Assembly (NCBI RefSeq): GCF_007066085.1
Contig: NZ_CP041405.1
Span: forward strand, 1,054,001-1,118,000
Origin: Paenibacillus thiaminolyticus
GTDB lineage: Bacteria; Bacillota; Bacilli; Paenibacillales; Paenibacillaceae
Direction: 5' to 3'
Length of the DNA stretch: 64,000 bases
How positions within the stretch are numbered: position 1 is the first letter of the stretch; every line of letters begins with the position of its first letter. The notes beneath the pieces were generated by a model. It did no database searches. It was not told the DNA's origin and saw nothing but the letters and a program-made list of their open reading frames with translations. Both the position numbers and the translations under genes were made by a program. Below, in pieces: positions 42,239-50,894 of the stretch.

Positions 42239-43216
42239 TTATTGGCATATATCGCAGAAGGAGCGCTCCAGTTCGGCGACATCCATCTGTTCGCCGATCA
42301 TGACGAGAACATCCTCCACCTCGCCCTGCGGCATAATGGGAACGAACTCGGTCGCCCGGTACGCGTACTGAAACATATAGCGCTTCGTCGTATCGGTGAA
42401 GGTGACGATTCCCTTCGCCCGGTATACGTTCGAGGGCTGTCCAAGCAGCCAGCGCTCGAACCTCTCGCTATCGACCGCTCGCGGAATGGCTCGCGTCCAC
42501 ACGGTAACCTTGTCGTGCGCGTGATGCCTTGACGCGCAGCCAGGCTTCGCCTCTTGCTCTACGGGGGCATCCCCCGTCCGAATCGCATCCTGCCATCTTG
42601 AACGGTCGATGGCGGCCCGCTCGGTAACGAGCATGTCGGCCTCGGCATTCCATGCGCGGAGCTCACGCTGTACCGCTTCCAACTGCGCTTCATTCACCCG
42701 ATCGGCCTTGTTCACCAGAATGAGCTGAGCCGCGCGGACCTGCTCCTGCAGGAGATTCATCAGCTTGCGGTTCGGCTTTTCCCCTTCGTCAAGCATCGCG
42801 GCAAGATGAGAAGCATCGGCCAAGGTCACGATATGATTCAATACGACATCGGAATACAGCGATATCTCCGTAATCGAGTCGACCAGCTCCATCGGCTGGG
42901 CGATGCCGGTACATTCCACATAGATGATGTCGGGACGCTCCGACTGAACCAGTTCGTACAGCTTGAGACTGAAATCGCCCCGCATCGAGCAGCAGATGCA
43001 TCCGTTCAGCAGCTCGGTCATCGCCACGTCCTCAGGCAGCAGCTGCCCGTCCAGATTCACCTCGCCGACCTCATTCATGACAACAGCCGGCTTCATGCCC
43101 GCATCAAGGCTCCATTGCAGCCATTGCTGAAGGAGTGTCGTCTTGCCGCTCCCGAGGAAGCCCGCCAGGATAACGACGGGAATTTTTTGTGCCTTGTCTG
43201 ATATTGCGTTCGCCAT
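42239..43216 (-). CDS. G3E GTPase, CobW/COG0523 family (putative metal chaperone)
   Basis: About 325 residues. GFLGSGKTTLLQQW is the P-loop. NGCICCSMRGDF near 85 contains the CxCC motif that binds zinc or another metal. ECTGIAQP and LVNKADRV (G4) follow. A linker with His (HHAHDK) precedes a CobW C-terminal domain (IVTFTDTTKRYMFQYAY). Members insert metal into client enzymes. It faces a zinc carbonic anhydrase, which makes that enzyme a candidate client; this is inference. Start MANAISDK. Confidence 0.88.
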   Translation of the reverse strand: MANAISDKAQKIPVVILAGFLGSGKTTLLQQWLQWSLDAGMKPAVVMNEVGEVNLDGQLLPEDVAMTELLNGCICCSMRGDFSLKLYELVQSERPDIIYVECTGIAQPMELVDSITEISLYSDVVLNHIVTLADASHLAAMLDEGEKPNRKLMNLLQEQVRAAQLILVNKADRVNEAQLEAVQRELRAWNAEADMLVTERAAIDRSRWQDAIRTGDAPVEQEAKPGCASRHHAHDKVTVWTRAIPRAVDSERFERWLLGQPSNVYRAKGIVTFTDTTKRYMFQYAYRATEFVPIMPQGEVEDVLVMIGEQMDVAELERSFCDICQ

Positions 43217-43287
43217 TACGTACTCTACCCCATTTCCACTTGCCTGAACTCGCAGCAACCGCATCGCGGGTTGATGTTGAATACTGC

Positions 43288-43316
43288 TTGCAAATATGTA
43301 ATCAATTACATATAAT
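43288..43316 (+). promoter_or_regulatory. padR promoter with built-in PadR operator
   Basis: TTGCAA (43288-43293) and TATAAT (43311-43316) are 17 bp apart. The palindrome ATATGTAATCAATTACATAT (43294-43313) fills the spacer and includes ATGT-N8-ACAT, the PadR consensus. Autorepression is implied. Confidence 0.85.
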
Positions 43317-43390
43317 GGAATGTGAAAAGGTCTGTCCGTTCCCCTTTGCGGCGGGACGCAGACCCATTCCTGTATTGGAGGTTGTCCCCC

Positions 43391-43933
43391 GTGCTTAATA
43401 CATTATCTTACGGACTACTCGGACTTCTTGCAAGCGAGTCTTGCTCCGGTTATGATCTAATGCTTCGCATCCAGCCGTTCTGGCAGGCGAAGCACAGCCA
43501 GATCTACCCGCTGCTGGCCAAGCTGGAGCGGGAAGGCTACGTTCAATATGTGCGCATTGAACAGAAGGACAAGCCGGATAAGAAGGTCTATTCGCTGACC
43601 GAACAGGGGAAGCAGGCGGTCTTGGACTGGTTGGGCGAGCCGCCGGCGGAGCAGTTGTCCCGCGACGAGCTCAGCCTGAAGGCCAAGTGCATCTGGATGA
43701 TCGATCGTGAACTCGCCATTCCTTTGTTCCTGACACGCAAGAAGCAGCTGGAGACGAAAATCGCTTACCATGAAAAGCTGCTGCAGCGCATTCCCGAGGA
43801 AGAGCGTCATGTCCGCTCCAAAAAGTTCGGAAGCTACATTTTGCTGCACCGCGCGATCTCGCTCGCGACGGCCCAGATCGAATGGTGCCGCTGGGTCGTC
43901 CGGATGCTGGAGGAAGAGGACTCGACCTCCTAA
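43391..43933 (+). CDS. PadR-family transcriptional regulator
   Basis: 180 residues from a GTG start (GGAGG 9 bp upstream). The winged helix is visible in NTLSYGLLGLLASESCSGYD and SQIYPLLAKLEREGYV, with wing KKVYSLTEQGKQA. The C-terminal helical (Vir_act_alpha_C-like) dimerisation domain fits PadR subfamily 1, which senses phenolic acids. No phenolic acid decarboxylase gene is adjacent, so the effector is unknown. Confidence 0.9.
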   Translation: MLNTLSYGLLGLLASESCSGYDLMLRIQPFWQAKHSQIYPLLAKLEREGYVQYVRIEQKDKPDKKVYSLTEQGKQAVLDWLGEPPAEQLSRDELSLKAKCIWMIDRELAIPLFLTRKKQLETKIAYHEKLLQRIPEEERHVRSKKFGSYILLHRAISLATAQIEWCRWVVRMLEEEDSTS

Positions 43934-43975
43934 GACGGCGCGGCCGGCATGCGCCTCCCCTGGCGGAACGGGATT

Positions 43976-44521
43976 CTACGGACGCCCCTGCTTCCGGTTC
44001 CGCCCCTTCAGGCGCTGGGCCGCCCTGCGCGCCGCAATGACCGGTTCGCGGTCCCTCAGCTTATGACGATGAAGGATGCTCTCGTCTTGCTCGCTTCCCG
44101 TGCGGCACCACTGCCAGCCCAAGGCCTGGCAACGGGCTTCGCATTGAGCGGCCAGCTCCGGATCGGCAATAGGGAAGTTCCACTCGGCATACGTCCGCTC
44201 CGGCGCACCCCCTTGACGATACGACTCCACCCGCTCCGACAATTGGGCGATAAGCTCCGAGCCGTCGATCCCCAGTTGCGACCACGCAACCTCCGGAGCA
44301 TGCGCAAGCGCGCTGCGCAGCATTTTGCCGGCCCCGGCCAGATTGCCTCTGCGCTCATGGTACAAGCCGACCGCAATCTGCACGAGAGTCAGCCACCAGA
44401 CTTTCCGTTCAGCCGATGACTCCGCCTTCCAGTGCTCCTCCATAATCTCGTGGCATTCGAACCAATCCCTCGTGCCGTGGAATTCCAGCATATAGTCGAT
44501 GTACGCTAGCGGATAATCCAT
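43976..44521 (-). CDS. DUF309 family protein
   Basis: 181 residues. FHGTRDWFECHEIMEEHW near residue 13 is the hallmark of DUF309 proteins (B. subtilis YpuF), a helical family of unknown activity with conserved His/Glu that could hold a metal. LVQIAVGLYHERRGNLAGA is the second conserved block. The C-terminus is longer and basic (RAAQRLKGRNRKQGRP). Confidence 0.85.
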   Translation of the reverse strand: MDYPLAYIDYMLEFHGTRDWFECHEIMEEHWKAESSAERKVWWLTLVQIAVGLYHERRGNLAGAGKMLRSALAHAPEVAWSQLGIDGSELIAQLSERVESYRQGGAPERTYAEWNFPIADPELAAQCEARCQALGWQWCRTGSEQDESILHRHKLRDREPVIAARRAAQRLKGRNRKQGRP

Positions 44522-44720
44522 TCGGATCCTCCTCTCATCTATCCGGATTTATCTTCCCTTGAATAATAAAATAGTAAAAAATCCGCCTTAACGGATCCTA
44601 GTTTCTATGATTAGCGGCACAGACAATTTCATTGTAACAAGTTCAATATTTTTTTGAAACCTCTTTCGGAACAGCCCGTATTAGTATCGGATACAACTAA
44701 TCTACTGGAGGAGGCAGTTC

Positions 44721-45158
44721 ATGCGTAAATGGATTATCGTTATGATGGCGTTCCTGCTCGTGTTTGCGGTGACAACGCCATCGCTGGTGGATGCCAAGCG
44801 AGGGGGATCATTCCGTTCGGGCGTGAAGAAGTATCAACCCGCCCCGAAGAAAGCGGAGACGAACAACCAAGTGAATCGTTCGGACACAACCGGCAATACC
44901 AAGACAACCGGCACGAACACGACGGGGAACCGCGGATTTTTTAGCGGAGGCAGCTTCATGAAGGGCCTGATGATCGGCGGGCTGGCCGGCATGCTGTTCG
45001 GCGGGTTGTTCGGCAACATGGGCTTCTTCGGAGAAATATTGGGATTGCTGGTGAATCTCATGGCGCTCTTCGCCCTGTTCATGCTCGTCGTCATGATCTT
45101 CCGTAAATTCAAGGATCGCCGCAAGCCGCCGCGGCCGGACAGCGGGCGGTGGAACTAA
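44721..45158 (+). CDS. Small Tim44-like membrane protein
   Basis: 145 residues. A signal peptide (MRKWIIVMMAFLLVFAVTTP) ends near SLVDAKRGG. A Lys/Asn/Thr-rich linker follows (KTTGTNTTGNRGFFSGGSFM). Two hydrophobic stretches then come: GLMIGGLAGMLFGGLFGNMG and ILGLLVNLMALFALFMLVVM. The end is basic. Such proteins are often labelled Tim44-like in Bacillales, but no function is known. The next gene begins directly after the stop, so the two form one unit. Confidence 0.75.
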   Translation: MRKWIIVMMAFLLVFAVTTPSLVDAKRGGSFRSGVKKYQPAPKKAETNNQVNRSDTTGNTKTTGTNTTGNRGFFSGGSFMKGLMIGGLAGMLFGGLFGNMGFFGEILGLLVNLMALFALFMLVVMIFRKFKDRRKPPRPDSGRWN

Positions 45159-45449
45159 ATGCAGCTTCGCATTAGTATGGATGAGATCGTGAACGCCGTG
45201 TGCTTGCACCTGGCGATGCGCAGACAGGTTCAACCGACGGATATTGAAGTCGAGCTCTGTTGGGATGAGGAACACGGATTCACCGCCGAGGTATGGGTGA
45301 ACGGGCGTCATCAATATTTGGTCGAGATGAACCTGCTGGAAGCGATCGAGCAATACGTCCACAAGGAATACGGGCAGCGTGCCTTCCGGCACCAGATTCG
45401 CCTGGAAGTGGATGATGAGATCTGGGCTCAAGTCGACACCGGCTTATAA
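45159..45449 (+). CDS. YxcD family protein (DUF2653)
   Basis: 96 residues: ISMDEIVNAVCLHLAMRRQV, then VELCWDEEHGFTAEVWVNGR and AIEQYVHKEY. This matches the YxcD family, small cytoplasmic proteins of unknown role. The ATG follows the previous stop with no gap, and the ribosome binding site is within the upstream gene. Confidence 0.8.
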   Translation: MQLRISMDEIVNAVCLHLAMRRQVQPTDIEVELCWDEEHGFTAEVWVNGRHQYLVEMNLLEAIEQYVHKEYGQRAFRHQIRLEVDDEIWAQVDTGL

Positions 45450-45659
45450 TCGCTGCGGACAGGGGGGCGTGCAAGAACTGCGCCTTCCCTGCCTCCGGCA
45501 TCACATTCATAGATGCAGTTCGCACATTCATACATGTAAGCGGCAGACAGGAAAACGAATACGTTTTTCACGTTTCGCCGTTTTTTTCATCATTTTCTGC
45601 CTCCATTTCATGCCTTGGGTAACATTTTTTTTCGATTTGTAACAACATTGTCTTATGAT

Positions 45660-45701
45660 TTTAATGTTCATTTAATGTTCCTTTCGTAGAATAACTATAA
45701 C
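45660..45701 (+). promoter_or_regulatory. Promoter with 11-bp direct repeats
   Basis: TTTAATGTTC occurs at 45660-45669 and 45671-45680, an 11-bp period. A -10 (TATAAC) lies at 45696-45701, and no good -35 exists where the second repeat sits. This arrangement is typical of activation by OmpR/PhoP-type regulators. Confidence 0.5.
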
Positions 45702-45736
45702 GGAAATAATCAGAAGTTGAAGGAGGTCCGTTACAG

Positions 45737-45970
45737 ATGAAAACTGTCTTTATCGATTTTCAGGAGCGTAAAATTCCCGTGTTTTGCACAAATATATCGC
45801 ACAAAAATACATTCTCGTTATTAATGGAAGCTTTGAATACGAAGGTGCGTACAGGCAAGAAAGCCATCAAGACCTGTCTCGAATCCTTGATCAGCATCGA
45901 GATCATCGGGTCAGAGGCGATCCTGCACTCCAAGCGGGAGATGGACTCGCTCGCGCTGTCACTGTATTGA
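45737..45970 (+). CDS. Small protein, faintly HPr-like
   Basis: 77 residues with AAGGAGG 10 bp before the ATG. The C-terminal half (TGKKAIKTCLESLISIEIIG, then MDSLALSLY) recalls the HPr pattern GK-x-x-x-KS-x-x-x-x-x-SL. The HPr phosphorylation histidine and the ARPA motif are absent, so sugar-PTS function is unlikely. Role unknown. A terminator follows and the response-regulator gene lies 238 bp downstream. Confidence 0.6.
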   Translation: MKTVFIDFQERKIPVFCTNISHKNTFSLLMEALNTKVRTGKKAIKTCLESLISIEIIGSEAILHSKREMDSLALSLY

Positions 45971-46031
45971 GCCGGACTGGACATGTCCTCCGCCTTGAAT
46001 CGAATAGGGAACTTCGCCTGAACCTGAATCG

Positions 46032-46066
46032 CGGCGTCTGTCCTCACATCGGACAGGCGCCGTTTT
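46032..46066 (+). terminator. Terminator after the small HPr-like gene
   Basis: CGGCGTCTGTCC pairs with GGACAGGCGCCG (12 bp, one wobble) and TTTTATG follows. Confidence 0.8.
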
Positions 46067-46208
46067 ATGTCGGAACGCCCCTACCCTGCTCGGGCCGCGA
46101 GATGGAGGCCGCTCGCCTCCACTTATTCCTATGAAAACGCATGTATAGATTGTCATCATCTGACAACATTCGCTATAATGGGAAGAAGAGCGGAGGGGAT
46201 GACCGGTA

Positions 46209-46910
46209 ATGAATGACGTACGGATATTAATCGTTGATGACGAATGGGAAATCACCGAGCTTATCTCGCTGTATTTGAGGCGAGAAGGGTACCAGGTCTT
46301 CGTGGCGGATAACGGATATTCTGCCTTGCATATGGTCAAGGAGACCAATCCGGATCTTATCATTCTCGATATTTTGCTGAAGTCGCTGGATGGCTATGAA
46401 GTGTGCAAGGAAATACGCAAAACTTCCTCCGTCCCGATCCTGTTTATCAGCTGTAAAAGCGAGGACATAGATATTATAATGGGTCTGACCGTAGGCGGCG
46501 ATGATTATATCACGAAGCCGTTCAGCCCCGGCCAACTGGTGGCCAGAGTCAAGGCTCACTTGCGCAGAACGTTGCAATCCTACTCTATCCTGCCTTCACC
46601 TTCTGCCCACCAATTGCATTATGGCGAACTCGAGATCAATCTGCTCAGCCACGACGTGAAGGTCGGCGGCAGGACGGTCTCGCTGTCCGCGAAGGAATTC
46701 GATCTGTTGACCTATCTCGCCAAATCCCCGAACAAAGTATTTAAGCTCGAACAGCTGTATCAGCATATCTGGAATTCCGAGAGCTTCGGCGACACGCGCA
46801 CGTTGATGGTGCACATTAGCAATCTGCGGAAAAAAATCGAGCGCGATCCCGCCCACCCCCGTTATATCGTCACCGTTCGAGGCGTAGGCTACAAGTTTCA
46901 ATATGAATAA
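46209..46910 (+). CDS. OmpR/PhoB-family response regulator (orphan)
   Basis: 233 residues. The receiver has acidic pocket VDDEWE, phospho-acceptor Asp in LIILDILLK (about residue 53), and Lys in DYITKPF. The winged-helix output domain has VSLSAKEFDLLTYLAK and YIVTVRGVGYKFQ. No histidine kinase gene is adjacent, so it is an orphan. The direct repeats at 45660-45680 are a possible target. Confidence 0.92.
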   Translation: MNDVRILIVDDEWEITELISLYLRREGYQVFVADNGYSALHMVKETNPDLIILDILLKSLDGYEVCKEIRKTSSVPILFISCKSEDIDIIMGLTVGGDDYITKPFSPGQLVARVKAHLRRTLQSYSILPSPSAHQLHYGELEINLLSHDVKVGGRTVSLSAKEFDLLTYLAKSPNKVFKLEQLYQHIWNSESFGDTRTLMVHISNLRKKIERDPAHPRYIVTVRGVGYKFQYE

Positions 46911-47045
46911 AACCGGCGCAAGTTGCCCGTATGAAGCCGATGAAGCCATGCGGGCATGTTTGCATGCGGATTTTCTGGCGCCCGCCGTTCGGTTATAGTA
47001 CAATAACGCTTAGTGACTGAAGTCAGAAAGGAAGTAGTGCACGAT

Positions 47046-47909
47046 ATGTATATGGCAAAAGATTGGCAAGATTATGAGGTCATCGATACCGGGAACGGTG
47101 AGAAATTGGAGCGCTGGGGCGATGTTATCCTGCGCCGCCCGGATCCGCAAATTATATGGCCTATCGAACGGGAAGCGAAGCATTGGCATCAGGTTCACGG
47201 CCACTACCACCGCAGCTCTTCGGGAGGCGGCAGCTGGGACATGAAGAAGCCGATCCCGGAACGCTGGTCGATACAGTACCGCGACTTGAAGTTCCATATC
47301 CGCCCGACCAACTTCAAGCATACCGGGCTGTTCCCGGAGCAAGCGGTGAACTGGGCCTGGATGATGGAAAAAATATCGCAAGCGAACCGCCCGATCAAAG
47401 TGCTGAATCTGTTCGCCTATACGGGCGGCGCGACCGTCGCATGCGCTTATGCGGGTGCAGAAGTATGCCATGTGGACGCCGCCAAAGGGATGGTGCAGTG
47501 GGCCAAAGAAAATGTGCAATTGTCCGGCCTTGTCTCCCGTCCGGTTCGCTTCATAACGGATGACGTGTTCAAATTCGTGCAGCGGGAGGAGCGCCGCGGC
47601 AACAAGTATGATGCCATTATTATGGACCCTCCATCGTACGGGAGAGGACCTGGCGGTGAAACGTGGAAGCTGGAGCAGAGCTTGTATCCGTTCCTGGCCT
47701 CCTGCATGAAAATTATGTCGGACACCCCATTGTTCCTGTTAATCAACTCGTATACGACCGGGCTCTCCCCGTCCGTACTGAACAATATGCTCAGCATGAC
47801 GATGAAGAAGCGGTACGGAGGAAAGATTACAAGCGGCGAGATCGGACTGCCAATCACGCAGTCCGGACTGGTGCTTCCATGCGGTATCCTGGGCCGCTGG
47901 GAGGCGTGA
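47046..47909 (+). CDS. Class I rRNA methyltransferase (RlmI/RlmK-like)
   Basis: About 287 residues. LNLFAYTGGATVACAYAGAE near 118 is SAM motif I, with HVDAAKGMVQWAKENVQLSG after it. IIMDPPSYGRGPGGETW near 193 is the catalytic DPPSY segment. These fit SAM-dependent methyltransferases of the 23S rRNA cytosine/guanine group; the exact site is not known. Its stop lies 5 bp before the next gene's start, so coupled expression is likely. Confidence 0.85.
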   Translation: MYMAKDWQDYEVIDTGNGEKLERWGDVILRRPDPQIIWPIEREAKHWHQVHGHYHRSSSGGGSWDMKKPIPERWSIQYRDLKFHIRPTNFKHTGLFPEQAVNWAWMMEKISQANRPIKVLNLFAYTGGATVACAYAGAEVCHVDAAKGMVQWAKENVQLSGLVSRPVRFITDDVFKFVQREERRGNKYDAIIMDPPSYGRGPGGETWKLEQSLYPFLASCMKIMSDTPLFLLINSYTTGLSPSVLNNMLSMTMKKRYGGKITSGEIGLPITQSGLVLPCGILGRWEA

Positions 47910-47914
47910 CTCCG

Positions 47915-48604
47915 GTGCCGAACATAGACGTCCTGTACGAAGACAATCATGTCATCGTCGTCGTGAAGCCGCCGAATCTGCTGTCTCAGGCCGATGATAC
48001 CGGGGATATGGACATGCTCACGGCGATCAAGCAGGATTTGAAGATACGCCACAACAAGCCGGGCAATGTATATCTCGGCCTCGTTCACCGGCTGGATCGT
48101 CCCGTCGGCGGCGCGATGGTGTTCGCGAAGACATCGAAGGCGGCCTCCCGGCTGTCCGATACGGTCCGCAAGCGGGAGTTGGGCAAGGAGTATATCACCG
48201 TCGTGCATGGCGTCCCTGCCTCCCGGCACGGCACCTTGAAGCATACACTGCTCAAGGATGCCCGGACCAATACCGTCCGCGTCGTGCCGCCCGGCACGGC
48301 GGGAGGCAAGGAAGCGGTGCTCGACTATGACGTGCTTGGAAGCGCCGAAGGGATGTCGCTTGTCCGGATCGCGCTGCACACCGGGAGACCGCACCAGATC
48401 CGCGTGCAGATGAAGCAGTTGGGCTGCCCGCTATACGGAGATCAGAAGTACGGGGCCGAGCTTAATCGGCCGGGACAGCAGCTCGCGCTATGGTCGCGGC
48501 GGTTGACCTTTGCCCATCCGGTTACGAAGACGGAGTTGGAGTTCTATTCCACCCCGCCTCATGAATACCCTTGGACCATATGGAAGGACAGCATCCTTGG
48601 CTGA
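47915..48604 (+). CDS. RluA-family pseudouridine synthase
   Basis: 229 residues from a GTG start with GGGAGG 10 bp upstream. VHRLDRPVGGAMVFAKT near 53 carries the catalytic Asp of the HRLD motif. GRPHQIRVQMKQLG near 155 and QLALWSRRLTFAHPVT near 190 are family landmarks. It has no S4 domain and is short, like the YlyB/YjbO minimal forms. The substrate RNA cannot be read from the sequence. It pairs with an rRNA methyltransferase gene. Confidence 0.88.
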   Translation: MPNIDVLYEDNHVIVVVKPPNLLSQADDTGDMDMLTAIKQDLKIRHNKPGNVYLGLVHRLDRPVGGAMVFAKTSKAASRLSDTVRKRELGKEYITVVHGVPASRHGTLKHTLLKDARTNTVRVVPPGTAGGKEAVLDYDVLGSAEGMSLVRIALHTGRPHQIRVQMKQLGCPLYGDQKYGAELNRPGQQLALWSRRLTFAHPVTKTELEFYSTPPHEYPWTIWKDSILG

Positions 48605-48637
48605 TGCTGCCTGCGTCTTAAGGGAAGGGAGTGGCAT

Positions 48638-49984
48638 ATGATGAACAAGTATCGATTCAAATTCGACAAGAGATTCATTTATGCAATGCTGGTCATCCTG
48701 CTGCTGACCGCCTGCGGATCTCTCGCCCCTAATCCTCATGCCCATCAGGGGCAGGCAGCCGCGCTGGAGGCCGGAGAGGAGAAGCAGACGGACGAGGACA
48801 CATTCGAGGAAGCGGTGCCTGCCTCGGCAGACAAGACAGGCCAGACGGACGAGATGGACGAGACGGACACCGCCGCGAAAGCGGAAGAGCCCGCCGCTGA
48901 AGCCGAACCGTATACGCTGAGCGGAAGGCTCCTGGCTGTAGGCGATATAATGATGCATTCGCCGCAGTTCCCGGCATATCTGAATCCGAAGACGGGACAG
49001 TATGATTTCCGCGGGTTCTTCACGAACGTGAAGCCGATACTGAAGGAAGCCGACTGGTGCTGGGCAAATCTCGAGACCCCTTTGCTTGGGGGCGAGAAGG
49101 TGTATACGGGCTACCCGATGTTCAATGCCCCGCCCGAGCTGGCCGACGCGCTGAAGGATGCCGGCTTCAACATCGTCACCGCCGCGAACAATCATACATT
49201 GGACCGGCGGGAACGCGGAGCGCTGCGAACGAGAGAAGTGCTCAAGGATCGCGGCCTCGTCACGAAGGGCATCTCGGCTTCCCTGTGGGAATCCAAGCAG
49301 CCGACATTGATGGACAAGAACGGGATAACGATGGGTATTCTTGCTTATACATACGGAACGAACGGAATCCCGCTTCCTAAGGATAAGCCGTACCTCGTCT
49401 CCCTCATTGACGAAAAGCGCATGATTGAAGATATTCAGAAGACCCGTTCGGCCGGGGCCGATGTCGTGGTCATCGCCCTGCATTTCGGAACCGAGTACGA
49501 GCCGAATCCGAACAAAGAACAGACCCGGCTAGCGCGCAAGCTCGTCCAAGCCGGAGCCGACATCATTCTTGGCTCGCACCCGCATGTGCTTCAGCCTTAT
49601 GAGCGCTTGACCGTCAAAGATAAGCACGGCCAGACGCGGGAGGGACTTATTATTTATTCACTAGGCAACTTTATATCGAATCAACGGGGAGACGGCAAAG
49701 ATGTCGGTGTCATCTTCGGTGTCACAATTGAGATGCATATGCCGGAAGGAACAATCGAGCTGAAGGAAATTTCGGCTGAGCCGACATGGGTGCATATTAA
49801 TGGGCCGCATGAAAAACGTAAATACAGCGTCATTCCTCTATCCTCAGTCTTGAAGGATAAAACGGATACACGGTTCACCAAGCAGCAACGGCAGCAGATG
49901 TCCAACATGAAGCAGCGGGCAGCCAGACATGTCTCTTCCATGTCCGAGGTGCCGGTGCTGCTGCAGGCACTGCCGGCCCGCTAG
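48638..49984 (+). CDS. CapA-family lipoprotein (PgsA-like)
   Basis: 448 residues. The signal peptide ends at lipobox LLTAC. An acidic, Asp/Glu/Thr-rich linker (about 35-95) precedes the calcineurin-like CapA domain: AVGDIMMHSPQF, NLETPLLGG, AANNHTLDRRERGA, GSHPHVLQPYE and YSLGNFISNQ. Such proteins take part in poly-gamma-glutamate or other capsule assembly. pgsBC is not nearby, so the role here is open. Confidence 0.88.
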   Translation: MMNKYRFKFDKRFIYAMLVILLLTACGSLAPNPHAHQGQAAALEAGEEKQTDEDTFEEAVPASADKTGQTDEMDETDTAAKAEEPAAEAEPYTLSGRLLAVGDIMMHSPQFPAYLNPKTGQYDFRGFFTNVKPILKEADWCWANLETPLLGGEKVYTGYPMFNAPPELADALKDAGFNIVTAANNHTLDRRERGALRTREVLKDRGLVTKGISASLWESKQPTLMDKNGITMGILAYTYGTNGIPLPKDKPYLVSLIDEKRMIEDIQKTRSAGADVVVIALHFGTEYEPNPNKEQTRLARKLVQAGADIILGSHPHVLQPYERLTVKDKHGQTREGLIIYSLGNFISNQRGDGKDVGVIFGVTIEMHMPEGTIELKEISAEPTWVHINGPHEKRKYSVIPLSSVLKDKTDTRFTKQQRQQMSNMKQRAARHVSSMSEVPVLLQALPAR

Positions 49985-50019
49985 CGCGAACGTCGCGGCG
50001 CTTCCAGCCTCTCGGGAAT

Positions 50020-50478
50020 TCAACGCTTCGTACCGGCCGCTACCGCCTCCGTATCGGGTGCAGGGGCGGCCGGCTTGTTCGCCAGCTTCCCCAGCAGCAG
50101 AATGAGCAGCTGCTGATTATGGGTGGAGATGCGATGCAGGGTATCATTCCAATACGATTCCCGAATCTCGATGCCGCGCCGCATCTCTTGTTCTCCGAAC
50201 GGGGTAGCCTGAATCCACACGATTCGCCGATCGACCGAGTCGCGTTCACGCATAATGAGCGCATTCTTCTCCATTCGATCGAGCAATGTCGTAATCGCTG
50301 CCGGAGTCGTCGCCAGGTGCGGCAGCAGATCGGAAGGCTTCACCTTGCCGTACTCCGCCACCAGCTCAAGCACGACGAGCTGGCTTTCCGTCAGACTAGG
50401 CGCCAGCGCTTCATCCATAACCCCCTTGTAATCCTTCGACAACTTCGACCATAGCTTGGCAAATTCGGTTGCATGCAT
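50020..50478 (-). CDS. MarR-family transcriptional regulator
   Basis: 152 residues. LTESQLVVLELVAEYGKVKP and LATTPAAITTLLDRMEKNAL form the recognition helices, with wing RERDSVDRRIVWIQAT. The C-terminus is Ala/Pro-rich. The regulated genes are not identified, as it lies alone between the CapA gene and a 56-residue ORF. Confidence 0.9.
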   Translation of the reverse strand: MHATEFAKLWSKLSKDYKGVMDEALAPSLTESQLVVLELVAEYGKVKPSDLLPHLATTPAAITTLLDRMEKNALIMRERDSVDRRIVWIQATPFGEQEMRRGIEIRESYWNDTLHRISTHNQQLLILLLGKLANKPAAPAPDTEAVAAGTKR

Positions 50479-50723
50479 ATCCGCTGCTTCCCCCTTTTCT
50501 CCGTGCCGAGTTCAATTACGAGAATATCCGATTCCCAAAAACAAGTAAATTATACCACATGATCCACGCGCGGTCATCACTCCAGCCACGCTCGCGTCCA
50601 TTGTTCCCTTCTGCCAGCGTGGTTCCGGGCCCGATTCGGCACGCTGCGGGCCCGGTGCGCATAAGATAGCACATGGGCGAATGTCCCGCCTAATCCCATA
50701 CCGAATGGCGAGGAGGAATGCTG

Positions 50724-50894
50724 ATGAAGTTCACCGATGACGAGCTAATCCACAAGGCCGTGAGGGCCGGATTCTTGCAGCAAGACCCGCAGTGGGTCGA
50801 CCGGCTCGATGAACCGGTGCCCCTGCGGGTCCTATTAGAATGGATAATCCGAATGCATGATGATCTGTATCCTCCGCACAAGCCGTTTGACTAA
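50724..50894 (+). CDS. 56-residue protein of unknown function
   Basis: The product starts [20 protein letters not shown], continues [20 protein letters not shown] and ends [13 protein letters not shown]. An excellent AGGAGGAA site lies 5-7 bp upstream. The acidic helical sequence looks genuine, and I recall similar short proteins in Paenibacillus, without a function. Its stop overlaps the parC stop by 4 bp, tail to tail. Confidence 0.7.
   Translation: MKFTDDELIHKAVRAGFLQQDPQWVDRLDEPVPLRVLLEWIIRMHDDLYPPHKPFD

Noticed and set aside
45784..46134. 116-codon frame overlapping the HPr-like gene
   Set aside because: The frame at 45737 has a strong ribosome site and ends before a good terminator. 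The overlapping frame has neither and runs through that terminator.
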